A stretch of 64,000 nucleotides of DNA from Pyralis farinalis (GCA_947507595.1 OX382270.1:35766164-35830163), one strand, 5' to 3'; shown: positions 19,602 through 30,159, counted from the first letter of the stretch. The notes: generated by a model from the letters alone, not told the origin. Numbers and translations are program-made.

Positions 19602-20484
19602 AACCAATTAAAGTTAAAAAAGATATGTTCGTTACAGTGACATATATATAACAAGTAAAGTAGGTAACTTAGACTCATTAAAACGTATGAGATAACTAGT
19701 TTATTACTTATTTTATTAACTGTAAATATGCATTTCTTTACGACAATATGGCACGAATAAAACATTAAAAGATTTCGCATACAAAGTAGGTCATAAGTCG
19801 TGATAGAGTCATTACTAACGAGAAATACTTCAATTTTCTTGTGTTACTTACTTCTTGCTAAAATGTCCAAAGTCATGCCATCTGATTTTGCCATTGTCTC
19901 TCGTTATGCCGTGAGGTAGCATTGACAGTGATCAAAAAATCGAAGAAGTATGTCGTAGAGCGTTACATACTTCGGAAAGAGCAGCTTGCAGGAGAGTCCG
20001 TAGTGTCCTAGCTGATCAAATACGGAGCTGCAGGGATACTTGTGGCAAGCACAGACCCAGACCTCAGGCTGACAGCCAGTCTTAAAGTATCAGGCGCAAA
20101 AAAAAATGCCCAGTATTAGCTCAAGAGTAGGCGTGAAGCCAATAGCTGGCCTCATTTCTTCGAATAGCCAATATCCTGGCGCGCGATGAACCTGAGCTGG
20201 AGCCAAGAGCTCTGAGTTTGCGATATTTTACATATAGCATCGTCTCAGCTCTTTAGAAATTTCGGCTTGGAAGGAAAATTATTATTGACTTAGACAAGCC
20301 ATTAGCCATGCGTTCCGAGCATCGCCATGCCCATCGTCTCGTAGTTAGAAGAACAAGTTTTTAGAATTTTGCCGGATGGATGATAGGTAAGCCGGAAGAG
20401 CCACGCTTGAAATTTAGCATATCCCCAACCCACCATATCCGATGGAACGGGTTGCTTGGGTCCAAGATTGCTCGCCGAGTTGTA
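19602..20484. other. Unassigned stretch
   Basis: No supported gene is seen. A short plus-strand stretch at about 19,930-20,085 reads as SERAACRRVRSVLADQIRSC and looks protein-like, but it is short and unmatched. It may be the remnant of an unknown element. Confidence 0.3.
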
Positions 20485-20841
20485 TTTTTTTTGATACTAC
20501 GTCGGGAGGCATACAAGCATACGGCCCACCTTATGTAAAGCGGGTACCGTAGCCTATTAACGCTTGCAATGCCTCCTCTGCTGCTTACACATCAACTCCT
20601 TGGGAGCTTTCTGGTGACCTCACTCACCCGCACAACGACAACAACCCTCTAGGGAGTTGTTATTTGGCTGCGGTTTTCTGTGAGGTGGGGGTACTTCCCC
20701 AGACGGGCTGCTACCTCCCTTAAAACATCCAGACCAAGACAAACAGACATGATCATGCACACAAATGTTTGTCTTGTGTGGGAATAGGACCCACGAGCGT
20801 TGGTGTCAAAGTCGCGTCATTCACGACTGAGCCACCGAGCT
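20485..20841 (-). repeat. SINE-1, near full length
   Basis: This is a tRNA-derived SINE in minus orientation. Read on the minus strand, the head GAGCTCGGTGGCTCAGTCGT holds an A-box-like sequence. The B box lies in the GCTCGTGGGTCCTATTCCCA region, which is slightly damaged. The body contains CAACTCCCTAGAGGGTTGTT. The 3' end, CGTATGCTTGTATGCCTCCC with an A-rich run, resembles LINE tails. At least ten other copies or pieces are in this window. Confidence 0.85.
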
Positions 20842-21670
20842 CACCCAAAATGTATGTTTAAAATGGACTCCAAAGTGCACTTAATAAAGGTAATGAATGT
20901 ATCTATGGTGCAGGCAGAGCAATACTCCGTCGTTACATACCTCTTTCGTATTTTCAACATCCAATCAGTATTTCGTGCACGCTTGCCTGTTGCTAAGCTA
21001 TTGGCTAACGACCAGTTCGGTCGTGGTAGTTTGACCTATCACAAAATAGATATGTTTTCGTCGAGCGAACCAAATACTAAATAGACAAAATGCGACAAAA
21101 GGTTTAACCAGAATGAGTTAAACCTTTCGTCGCATCGCTCTCGCACTTGGGCAGTCATATCTACAATAATAAAAATATCAAAATTAAGAAGCCCCGCCTC
21201 ACATACCTACATATTGCATATGCTTATGATTTTGAGATTTTTGGATGGTTGTGCCTGGTAGGTCTTCCTGGTAGGTAGGTTACTTACAAATATGTTTCAG
21301 GGTACCGTGACCAGGGCTACCAAGGGAAACTTAGCATATAGCCGATATAAAACTATTTTAAAAATATTTTATTTTGGGACCTTTAGAATTATAAAGACAA
21401 TTTCTCGAGGTCGATCATGCCATTGATTACAATGGCACGTCCCTCACCTCGGCGTGGATGGATCTTACAATTCACAGCATACACGCAAGGCTTAAGTGCG
21501 ATGTACTTAAGTTATTGAAATAATGAACCCATACTCCAGTGGTTAACCAGAAACCAATAAAGAGTTCCGAGCTAGCCGTTGTCTTACCCGTCATGTAAAA
21601 CTGCACATTTTCTTCGAAACCTTAATTACATTTTGTTTGTGGCGTCCCCCTAATTGTGCACGCAGAGTGA
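20842..21670. other. Unassigned stretch
   Basis: No convincing gene or named element is seen here. A weak inverted pair is formed by AAAGGTTTAACCAGAATG and AGTTAAACCTTTCG at about 21,098-21,130. Confidence 0.4.
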
Positions 21671-21674
21671 CACG

Positions 21675-21870
21675 ACCCGTCACTAGATGGAGCGGAGACC
21701 TCAAGAGGTTTATATAGAGTGGACGGATGCAGGGGCACAGGATCGAGACGAATGCCACTCTAGAAGGGAGGCCAGTAGTTCCGTTCCTCTACAAAGGCAT
21801 TCAATAATAAATCTATCGATGGAAAATATGATATATCTATCCATCTATCTATCTATATGTCAATTATATG
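21675..21870 (+). mobile_element. LINE 3' relic (RTE-like C-terminus)
   Basis: The translation RPVTRWSGDLKRF, followed after a stop by SGRMQGHRIETNATLEGRP, resembles the last residues of lepidopteran RTE-type reverse transcriptases. A TATC/ATCT microsatellite follows at about 21,835-21,860. It is too degraded for a firm family call. Confidence 0.45.
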
Positions 21871-22278
21871 CATTTTTTATACTATTTTGTATTTGATGAT
21901 ATTATGGTTAATATTTTGAGTTCACTGATATTTCAATTTAATATACTGCATAAATGTATTTTTATATATATGATTGGCATTATGTACTTATCTGTTTAGG
22001 AAAATTTGAAATATTTGACAAATCAGAATAGTTGTGCTTTGTAAATTGTTCGAAATTGTCCACGCCCAAAGTAAAATGTAAAAGTATATCATCATTTGTT
22101 CTATAAAGAAAATAATCCATGGAGAGCCAATGAAATCGATATTACGTTACTCAATTCATCGCTACGCTTCGGGGGGTAAGGAAGAACGCGCAGCGCATCG
22201 GTTTATTGTTTAATTATTCTCCCATTGCTTCATGCGCAGACAAGTGATTTATTGGTTTGTGTTTGTTACTCGTTCTTG

Positions 22279-22640
22279 ACGAGCTCGGTGGCTCAATCGT
22301 GAATGACGCGACTTTGACACCAACGCTCGTGGGTTCGATTCTTGTTTGTCTTGATCTGGATGTTTTAAGAGACGTAGGGCGCATCAAAGCAGCCCGTCTA
22401 GGGAAGTACCTCCACCTCACAGAAATCCGCAGCTAAATAACAACTCCCTAGAGGGTTGTTGTATTCCTGCGTGTGAGTGAGGTCACCAGTAAGCTACCAA
22501 GGAGTTTCTGTGTAAGCAGCAAAGGAGGCATCGCGCTAGTGATACTTAATATATCGCTAGCGTTAATAGGCTACGGTAACCGCTTTACGTCAGGTAGGCC
22601 GTATGCTTGTATGCATCCCGCCGTTATATATATAAAAAAG
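22279..22640 (+). repeat. SINE-1, near full length
   Basis: The head GAGCTCGGTGGCTCAATCGT and B box GTGGGTTCGATTC are intact. The body contains AACTCCCTAGAGGGTTGTTG, and the copy ends in CGTATGCTTGTATGCATCCC plus a TATATATAAAAAAG tail. A short deletion follows the B box. Confidence 0.85.
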
Positions 22641-22924
22641 TCATAATATGACTTTGAATTTATTTTAAAATATTATTTTAAAATAAGTTAATTGAATTGA
22701 ATTCTCCTCCTGGATTAATCACGAGCTCATAAACAAAAGGAGCCCAAACTCGAAGGGTTTACTAGTAACCGTTTACTTACTTGTGCCATTAAAGTAAGTA
22801 CTCGTAAATATAACCTCCTGTATCCATCGTTAGAATGAATCATGTGACCCTTGTCACCAAGTTTATCTATTCAACTTATTACATCAAACCAAATGGACTG
22901 AAATTCGAGAGGTTTACTTACCAA
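22641..22924. other. Unassigned stretch
   Basis: Nothing recognisable is seen. Repeated GTTTACTTAC-type motifs occur near 22,770, 22,910 and 23,283 and may belong to the Penelope-like relic that follows. Confidence 0.35.
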
Positions 22925-23140
22925 GGAGAATCGCTACATGCCGAGAATGTTACGCGAGGCTATTGAAATAAAAACACCCCAATTTCAATGGAGAAGATGG
23001 TTGGCAAGTACCACCTGCTTGGGATCCAGTCCTAAAAATAATCAAGTCACAAAGCCCCAGATCTACTAAAAAACGTTCGGACACTGTGAGCGATTTTTGT
23101 ATGAATCGGAACATATATAATTAATCCATCCATGTCGGTA
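22925..23140 (+). mobile_element. Penelope-like element, C-terminal relic
   Basis: Two frames together give MLREAIEIKTPQFQW and then GWQVPPAWDPVLKIIKSQ. This matches the end of the GIY-YIG endonuclease tail of Penelope-like proteins (REAIEI, Asn/Phe-rich block, then GW--AW-PV). A frameshift lies between the blocks. The reverse transcriptase is absent. The hairpin at 23,189-23,228 lies just downstream, as expected for the non-coding end of such elements. Confidence 0.55.
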
Positions 23141-23188
23141 GACGTAATAATTGAATAACTAATGTAAGACAAATATCACCTTAGTCTT

Positions 23189-23228
23189 CCTGCGACCACG
23201 GACGCTGCAAAGCGTTCGAAACGTCAGG
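23189..23228 (+). ncRNA. Degenerate hammerhead-like motif of a Penelope-like element
   Basis: CCTG and CAGG close the segment. GGACGC-TGCAAA-GCGTTC forms an inner hairpin, followed by GAAACGTC, the conserved 3' core and cleavage-site arrangement of the minimal hammerheads known from Penelope-like elements. The 5' core reads CTGCGA, not CTGANGA, so self-cleavage is doubtful. The assignment is inferred from motif and context. Confidence 0.35.
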
Positions 23229-23539
23229 TTCAACGAAATAAATAAAACACGCGATACTTCCGTTAAAAAATGTTTAATTCAAGGTTTACTTACCATGAAA
23301 GTAACCTGTCCTTAAAAGCTTCGATCATCATCATCAATTATTTATGAATAAATAAATAATGATGTTCCAAACCCTTAAAAGCAATTGACAATCAATGTAG
23401 AAAATGAAAAACCAACACATTTTTGTACTTAAATAGTATAATACTCGCTATTCAACCGGTTATGAGAATTCGTGAGCGCAATATCTACAGCCCGCGTATT
23501 ACACACGATGCGCATTTAACCTGATTTTATCTATGTCGA

Positions 23540-24130
23540 ACCATATGTCTTTCTATTTCATTAAGACTTTTTTCCTTCAGGCAAATATTTATACAGTAAC
23601 AACAACATAATATGTACTGAATGAAACGAGAAATAAGAAAGCCCCGTGTGTCCCAAAGGAGGAAAACATGGGGAAATTTTCAATGAAGTGCCTATTATAA
23701 AAGTAGCAAAATTTTTGCACTCTTGAGATAGTGATTTACTACATATGCTTCTATATAATATCACAGGATCTGTACTGCCATAAAATAAAGCCAGAAGTAA
23801 GTAAGTTGATACATATCCATCTTCGGTAATAATCGAAATATTACTCAAATACAACGAAATAATTAATAAGAAATTGACACCAACGTAAGAAGCAGAAAAT
23901 AATGTAATGCTTCTGCTTACTATTTTTGACATTGCACATCTAACATACATGCTGTAGACGGCAATTCCATCTAGTATTAACATTATAATATAAGTCACCG
24001 ATTCACTTCCCGATATATGTTTGATAATATCGATAACGTACATGGTTCATGTCAGGTGTTCTATGCAGTGATGTAAACTAATTAAAATCATAACGACATG
24101 GGCTTAATAAACTTTTTACATACTCACTTG
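23540..24130 (-). pseudogene. Sugar-transporter-like MFS gene, exon 3 relic (locus C)
   Basis: The open part (23,561-24,043) aligns with the last third of the intact paralogue: YIIMLILDGIAVYSMYV, FLLIISLYLSNISIITEDGY, then LLLLYKYLPEGKKS. The final LPETK signature is mutated and a stop precedes the remaining NEIERH. The GPLIL helix block is scrambled. Upstream, sequence to about 24,130 is still alignable but has stops (the VMILISLHHCIEHLT region). The 5' part of exon 3 is missing, and an R1-type LINE tandem begins 35 bp further on. Confidence 0.8.
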
Positions 24131-24165
24131 AACATTAAAATCACCTTAACCCTATGTTACACTAG

Positions 24166-24179
24166 GGTTGATGTTGATG
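24166..24179 (+). repeat. Target-site copy 1 of the R1-type LINE tandem
   Basis: GGTTGATGTTGATG lies before LINE copy 1. It recurs at 25,107-25,120 and 27,850-27,863. Confidence 0.85.
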
Positions 24180-25106
24180 GTGCTCGCCGAGGTGTACGTG
24201 TTTGTTGCGGAGAGGAGGAACCTCGGCGAGCGCCCCACATTGGAAGAGGTGGGGCGGTATCGCCAGCGAGGGCAGACAGAAATGATGCGGAGGTGGGGGG
24301 AGGACCTGGCGCAGCCGCGGTATGGTGTCCGCGTTGCGGATGCGCTGCGCCCGGTCCTGGAGGCGTGGATGCGTCGCAGACGCAAACCCCTCACCTTCCG
24401 CATGGTGCAGGTGCTCACCGGACATGGATGCTTCGGTGAGTACCTGCACCGGGTCGCGAGGCGGGAGGAGCGGCCAGGCTGCCACGATTGTGGCGCGGCC
24501 GAGGACACTGCTCAGCACACCTTGGAGCAGTGTCCCAGGTGGACTCGGCAGCGCCATGACCTGGTGTCCGCGCTGGGAAGCGCGGACCTCTCGCTCCCGA
24601 GCGTGGTCCGCTACATGCTCGGGAGCGACAGTGCCTGGCAGGCGATGGCCTCCTTCTGTGAGACGGTCATGTCCCAGAAGGAGGCCGCGGAGCGGGACAG
24701 GGAGGACGATCCGTTGGCTGTCCCGCTCCGGAGACGGCGGACGGGAGTGCGGCGTAGGCGCTACGCGCACCTACTGCCGCCTCCCTAACCTGTGGGACTA
24801 GGGGTCAGGCTGGGAACCTGGCCCCATAATGGTCCCGCCGCCGGAGGGGCTGTCCCAATTTGCCGGGATGGCCCCTAGAGAGAAGAAGTCCGGCCCCTTC
24901 TGAGGGGCTGGCCAGTCGCAGTGGTGCCCTGTTGCTGACAGATCCAGGGCACCACACCAACGCGGCCGATGGCATTTCGCGGGGTCGTTTAGTGGGTATA
25001 CCGTCGGACAGCCGACGGGGAGTCCCACACTACCACCGGAGGCCACCCAGGCACCGGTGGTGTGCGAAACGCATTTTTCCCCGCGTCACAAAAAAAAAAA
25101 AAAAAA
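24180..25106 (+). mobile_element. R1-clade LINE, copy 1, strongly 5'-truncated
   Basis: This GC-rich copy starts inside the C-terminal region (VLAEVYVFVAERR) and runs through the stop at 24,786-24,788, a roughly 300-bp 3' UTR and a poly(A) run (about 25,090-25,106). The C-terminus carries the zinc-knuckle-like CHDCGAAEDTAQHTLEQC typical of R1-clade elements and ends RRRTGVRRRRYAHLLPPP. It is a few percent different from copy 2 and lacks the 450-bp insertion seen there, so it shows the undisturbed C-terminus. Confidence 0.85.
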
Positions 25107-25120
25107 GGTTGATGTTGATG
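25107..25120 (+). repeat. Target-site copy 2 between the two R1-type LINEs
   Basis: GGTTGATGTTGATG lies between the poly(A) of copy 1 and the first base of copy 2. Confidence 0.85.
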
Positions 25121-25133
25121 ATCTCCCCCGAGG

Positions 25134-26960
25134 ATGGCCCGATCGTCGGACTCCAGAGGAGAGGAGGAGGGCGCTCCGCCGCCCGTCACCGACCAGGAAA
25201 TGGAGGCGGTCGTTGACCGCCTCCGAGGCAAGAAGAGGGCGCCGGGTCCGGACGGGGTGCACGGGAAGGTGCTAGCGTTGGCTCTCGTGCACCTCGGAGA
25301 CAGGTTCCGGGAGCTCCTCGACTGCTGCTTGCGGTCGGGGTGCTGCCCCGGACCCTTCAGGGTGGGCCAGCTCTGCCTTCTGTTGAAGGTAGACCGGCCC
25401 CCGGACTCGGGGTCGGCGGTTCGACCGGTCGTTCTGCTGAACGAGGCGGGGAAAGCCCTAGAAAGGGTTGTCGCTTCCCGCCTCGCTCAGCACTTGAAGG
25501 ATGGCCCGGGACCGGGCCTATCGGATGCCCAGTTCGGGTTCCGGGCCAGACGGTCGACCGTCGACGCCATTAGGCGCCTAAGGTCGGTGACGGAGGATAC
25601 GGAGCGCGAGGGAGACGTGGTGGTGGCGGTGTCGCTTGACATCGCCAATGCCTTCAATAGCCTCCCCCACAGTACCATTCTGGAGGCCCTCAACTACTTT
25701 GAGGTGCCTCCGTACTTGGGGAGGCTGTTAAAGGCATGCTTGGAGGACAGGGAGGTGCGCTACGAGGACGCGAGGGGCCAGATGGTAAGAAGACACGTCG
25801 TGTGCGGTGTCCCACAGGGGTCCGTTCTGGACCCCATTCTGTGGGACCTCGCATACGACTGGGTCCTGCGGGGCCGTCTCCTCCCCGGGATGAGTGTCAT
25901 CTGCTATGCAGATGACACCCTCGTCACATCCCGGGGTAAGACCTTCGTGGAGGCGGCGCGGCTGGCCGAAGTCGGTGTAGGACTGGTGGTCAGCCGCATA
26001 GAGAGGCTTGGGCTTCGGGTCCGTTTGGATAAAACCGAGGCCCTCCTCTTCCGCGGGACCGGCAGGCGGGGCCCCCCCTCGGGAGCGCACCTCCAAATAG
26101 GAGGAGAGCGAGTAAGGGTGAGTGCCCAGATTAGCTACCTGGGCCTCACCCTGGACGGGAGATGGACCTTCGGCCCCCACTTCGAGCGGTTGGGGCCGAA
26201 GGTCATCAGAGCTGCGGCGGCGCTGGGACGCCTCCTGCCCAATCTGGGCGGGCCTAGCGCCGCGTGCAGACGGCTGTACTCCGGCATCTGCCGGAGTATG
26301 GCGACGTACGGTGCCCCCATATGGGCGGACGCCCTCTGCGCTCGGAACAAGGCTCAGTTGCGCAGAGCGCAGCGGGTCATAGCGCAGAGGGCGATAAGGG
26401 GGTACCGGACGGTCGCTTGGACGGCCGCGGCCGCCCTCGCTGGCGACCCGCCCTGGGAGTTGGTGGCGGAGGTGCTCGCCGAGGTGTACGGCTTCGTTGC
26501 TGAAAGGAGGAGTCTCGGCGAGCGCCCCACGTCGGTGGAGGTGGGGCGGTATCGCCAGCGAGGGCATACGGAAATGATGCGGAGGTGGGGGGAGGACCTG
26601 GCGCAGCCGCGGTACGGAGTCCGCGTTGCGGATGCGCTGCGCCCGGTCCTGGAGGCGTGGATGCGCCGCCGGCGCAAACCCCTCACCTTCCGCATGGTGC
26701 AGGTGCTCACGGGACATGGGTGCTTCGGTGAGTACCTGCACCGGGTTGCGAGGCGGGAGAAACAGCCAGGCTGCCACGATTGTGGCGCGGCCGAGGACAC
26801 TGCTCAACACACGTTGGAGCAGTGTCCCAGATGGTCTCGGCAGCGCCATGATCTGGTGTCCGCGCTGGGAAGCGCGGACCTCTCGCTCCCGAGCGTGGTC
26901 CGCTACATGCTCGGGAGTGACAGTGCCTGGCAGGCGATGGCCTCCTTCTGTGAGACGGTC
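25134..26960 (+). CDS. R1-clade reverse transcriptase, 5'-truncated, C-terminus split by insertion
   Basis: The open frame shows VDRLRGKKRAPGPDGVHGKV, RPVVLLNEAGKALERVVASR, SDAQFGFRARRSTVDAIRRL, VSLDIANAFNSLPHSTI, VCGVPQGSVLDPILWDL and the catalytic VICYADDTLV. The thumb region follows (LRVRLDKTEALLF, ISYLGLTLDG), then the knuckle CHDCGAAEDTAQHTLEQC. After SFCETV the frame runs into an inserted LINE for about 30 codons (to 27,050). The true end (MSQKEAAERD to YAHLLPPP) lies at 27,415-27,534. The reverse transcriptase core itself looks undamaged, but there is no endonuclease and no known start, so a working product is unlikely. Confidence 0.8.
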
Positions 26961-27410
26961 AAAGTCAAAGTCAAAATCTTTTTATTCCGTAAAAATGGCT
27001 ACATTTGTTTGGAATCGTCACAATTTTTTTCCCTACCGTGCAGTTTATGACTAGGTGAGCACTGATAAAAATACTGCCAAAAAACTCAGGCATCCCTCTT
27101 TTGGTGTCCAAACAAATTTACATATTTTATTAATTACATTATAATTGGATCGACTCACTCCCAGGCATTTTTATCATTAATATAGTCAGATACTTTATAA
27201 TATGCCCTGCTACACAATTTGGCTTTAATAGTAGTTTTAAATTTGTTTATTGACAATTCTCTTATATTGCTGGGAAGTTTGTTATAGAACCGTATACATT
27301 GCCCCATAAAAGAATTACTTATTTTGTGGAGACGGCTTGCATGTAACACAAGATTATGCTTATATCTAGTATTTATGCTATGAGTATCACTCTTTTTACA
27401 AAATCATCAA
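26961..27410 (-). mobile_element. Jockey-like LINE 3' fragment inserted in R1 copy 2
   Basis: The minus strand encodes the C-terminus of a reverse transcriptase. SNSFMGQCIRFYNKLPSNIR and YYKVSDYINDKNAWE are related to the ends at 14,171 and 30,427. A 3' UTR with AATAAAAAGATTTT and a TTTGACT-type tail reaches 26,961. Comparison with copy 1 (24,658-24,680) shows the interrupted sequence GAGACGGTCATGTCCC and a GGTC duplication at 26,957-26,960 and 27,411-27,414. Confidence 0.75.
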
Positions 27411-27414
27411 GGTC

Positions 27415-27534
27415 ATGTCCCAGAAGGAGGCCGCGGAGCGGGACAGGGAGGATTATCCCTTGGCTGTCCCGCTCCGGAGACGGCGGACGGGAGTGCGGCG
27501 TAGGCGCTACGCGCACCTATTGCCGCCTCCCTAA
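27415..27534 (+). pseudogene. Separated C-terminus of R1-clade LINE copy 2
   Basis: This is the displaced last 39 codons and stop of copy 2, beginning MSQKEAAERDRED and ending in the arginine-rich RRRTGVRRRRYAHLLPPP. It is nearly identical to copy 1 at 24,669-24,788. The insertion at 26,961-27,410 cuts it from the rest of the protein. Confidence 0.8.
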
Positions 27535-27849
27535 CCTGTGGGACTAGGGGTCAGGATGGGAACCTGGCCCCATAATGGTCCCGCCGCCGGAGGGGCTGTC
27601 CCAATTTGCCGGGATGGTCCCTAGAGAGAAGAAGTCCGGCCCCTTTTGAGGGGCTGGCCAGTCGCAGTGGTGCCCTGTTGCTGACAGATCCGGGGCACCA
27701 CACCAACGCGGCCGATGGCATTTCACGGGGTTGTTTAGTGGGTATACCGTCGGACAGCCGACGGGGAGTCCCACACTACCACCGGAGGCCACCCAGGCAC
27801 CGGTGATGTGCGTAACGCATTTTTCCCCGCGTCACAAAAAAAAAAAAAG

Positions 27850-27863
27850 GGTTGATGTTGATG
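27850..27863 (+). repeat. Target-site copy 3 after the R1-type LINE tandem
   Basis: GGTTGATGTTGATG follows the poly(A) of copy 2. The surrounding bases (G before, G after) match target copy 1, which is consistent with these being the outer flanks of the original site. Confidence 0.85.
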
Positions 27864-28033
27864 GTAATACTGCTGAATCCAATCCAATACTTGTGACTTA
27901 CTCTTGGCTCATCCATATCATGTTCAGCCAGTTCAGTCCACTCTATTGGAGTAGCCGGCCCGTCTAGCGTGGAGACGCCCTACGCTTCGTCATCCTAAAT
28001 GTGAGCTCCACTCCTTTTTCCACAATGACTTAC

Positions 28034-28128
28034 CTATTGAACAAGCGGCTTCCACGTAGCCTTTTCATCTTTATCACCTTCGTTAGTGTCACTGTCTGTA
28101 GCAACTTCCATGTAATGGCAAAATTCGT
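28034..28128 (-). pseudogene. Sugar-transporter-like MFS gene, decayed exon 1 (locus C)
   Basis: The minus strand reads HYMEVATDSDTNEGDKDEKA and then TWKPLVQ followed by TAG, directly before a good donor GTAAGT. The last exon codon, CAG in the intact copies, is thus a stop. The original ATG region is also changed (ACGAATTTTGCC), leaving only an internal ATG at 28,111. The intron flank ATTGTGGAAAAAGG matches that of the intact copy. Confidence 0.7.
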
Positions 28129-28229
28129 TTCAAATTTCGGAATTGTACATTTATGCGTTTACGTAATCAACGTCGACCGCAGCCTGTCTATGGATAGTTT
28201 ATCTATCTCGAGTTCCTCCGTGCTTCGAA

Positions 28230-28440
28230 TGGCGAATGGCACGTTAAGCCATCGATCCCGGCTGGTGTCGATAGATGACAGTCGTTAAGCTAAGTCAGCG
28301 GCTATCAAGCGGCTTGAAAACACTGGCCTCCGCCAATCCGCATTTGAGCTGTGTAGTGGAGTATGCTCTAAACACTTTCGGTTGAAGGGAGCCCCGTACC
28401 CCTGTAGTGGGATGAGTAAGGGTTGATGTGATGATGAGTT
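28230..28440 (+). repeat. LINE 3' end repeat with GATGATGA tail
   Basis: The segment contains GTGGAGTATGCTCTAAACAC, TTTCGGTTGAAGGGAG, and then CTGTAGTGGGATGAG with GATGTGATGATGAG. This resembles a very common lepidopteran RTE-type LINE end. Diverged relatives are at 45,420-45,640 and 50,870-50,965. From 28,440 to 28,770 I see no gene. Around 28,670-28,730 a weak resemblance to the maT relic at 150-180 exists. Confidence 0.5.
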
Positions 28441-28778
28441 TACGCTTGTATAGCAACTGTTATAACTTACAGTGATACTTTAAACTTTTTATCAAAGTGA
28501 TGATCGAAACATAAGGTTTTGTCATTCAATATGGTTTCCCTCGCTTTCTCTTTTTATACCACTATATAGCAAAAGAGCATGCTGCTTGACAGTAATCAGT
28601 TATAGCCTATGGTCCAACAACAGGGGTCACTCGTACATTGCTGACCCTGCAATAACCTCTTCATTCTTTTAAAGAACCTCATGATGAAACCTTGGAAACC
28701 TCTTAGCAATGAGTACTTTCCACAACTTAAGAGTTCTCGAAAAATATTTTTCTGGAAGAGTTCACTTTTTTGCTGATG

Positions 28779-29240
28779 AGCTCGACGACGGAGTGGTTAG
28801 CAATGCCACCTTAAACAAACGCCCGTGAATTCGATTCCCATATGGTGCAAACATTTATGTATATGAATATGTACTCAACACAACCCAAGGCACAGTTTAG
28901 GTGGGTTCGATTCACACACATTACAAATATTTGTGTGACTGAACTGTTTGTTTGTCTGGGTGTTTTCAAGAGAGGTCGCATCAAAGCAACCCGACTAGGA
29001 ATGTACCTTCCAGAAAATTGCAGCGAAATAACAACTTCTTAGAGGATTTTTATGTTCCTGCGAATGGATGGGGTTATCAGTAAGCTCATCATATCAGTAA
29101 GACGTTGATGTATTATCAGTGAGATTATCAACGCACGAGTCATTGTTCAACCATTGGAAGCGTTCATCGGTTGCGCTAATAGTCGATTTTACATCTGGCG
29201 GGCCAAATGCTTGCCTGCCCCTCGACGTTGTATATAACAA
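28779..29240 (+). repeat. SINE-1, diverged long copy
   Basis: It starts GAGCTCGACGACGGAGTGGT with a B-box-like GTGAATTCGATTCCC. It contains GTTTGTCTGGGTGTTTTCAA and ends GGCCAAATGCTTGCCTGCCC, CTCGACGTTG and TATATAACAAAAAC. Internal duplications make it longer than other copies. Confidence 0.7.
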
Positions 29241-29523
29241 AAACAGCACGCGACCATTGCGGTTCCACTGTGTGACGGTGGAATCTACAAATTTATTTAG
29301 AATTTTTTTATTTCATATGTGAAATTTACAGTGCTAATATTTACAATGTCCAAAAATACTAAATTAGATACAGATTTTTGGTCTTAATTCAATTAATTAG
29401 TGTCCATAGTGTCTGCTTACCTCGATGGGAGACAGATTAAATGTTGGCTAATAATTTCTCAGAAACTTGAAATATCACTAACTTACCAATATTTTTCCTT
29501 CAATATCGACATATTTATTATTT

Positions 29524-29690
29524 GTAATTTGATTTAACCTGCTTTGTGTGCATTCGCCACCAATTAGTTCATGCGGATCCATGCGCTAGGCCACAGGAAC
29601 TAATTGGTGGCGAAGCACTCAAAGAATGTTAGATCAAACTGCATGTAAATTTGACTTTCGCAAAATAATGCCTTGATCTATTAATTATTT
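29524..29690. repeat. Long-inverted-repeat element, deletion derivative (palindrome)
   Basis: The left arm (from TTTGATTTAACCTGCTTTGT to CCACCAATTAGTTCATGCG) and the right arm (from GAACTAATTGGTGGCGAAGC to AGATCAAACTGCATG) pair over roughly 50 bases with almost no core. The outer sequence TTTGACTTTCGCAAAATAAT and CTTGATCTATTAATTA matches the outer ends of the longer copies. Confidence 0.75.
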
Positions 29691-30159
29691 ATTATTTCAT
29701 AAAAACAATAATGAGCCTTACAGACATAAAACCAATACACTCAGCAATGTTCATCAATTACACTTATCAATATAACAGTTGACATTATACGATTAGTAAT
29801 TTTGTATACAAAATACAGTCAATAAAATAAAAGACACAAAACAAACAGTTTCAACAAAACTTACCGCTATGTGAATTAATTATATCATCAAAATTACAAC
29901 AATTCTCATCTCTGATACACAGGTCTCTTGTGGTGAAGTACCTTACCATATGAAAGGCGTGTGTTAGGCCAGAGGGAATGGAGATATCAGCAGAGACCGC
30001 ATTTGTATTTCGCCATACCTAAATAGTTACAATCGAATGTTAGGCTTCACAACTAAACAGGAAACTTAATAACGTTACTATTATAAAAACTAATTTTAAA
30101 AATCTATTCGCGTGGCGAAGTTATTAAAAGATAAAAAAATAAAAACCATTTATTTGCCA
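29691..30159. other. Unassigned stretch
   Basis: No gene or named repeat is seen here. Very short AT-rich frames only. Confidence 0.4.

Larger units (their letters stand above)
25121..27849 (+). mobile_element. R1-clade LINE, copy 2, 5'-truncated
   Basis: It begins near the start of the reverse transcriptase domain and ends in a poly(A) run at about 27,834-27,848. The endonuclease domain and any ORF1 are missing. A minus-strand LINE fragment (26,961-27,410) is inserted near the end of the coding region. It has the same 3' UTR as copy 1. The marked GC richness contrasts with the AT-rich surroundings and marks it as foreign to the locus. Confidence 0.85.

Noticed and set aside
25728..26849. 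373-codon minus-strand frame opposite the R1-clade reverse transcriptase
   Set aside because: Long antisense frames are expected in this GC-rich coding sequence. The plus strand carries all catalytic motifs.
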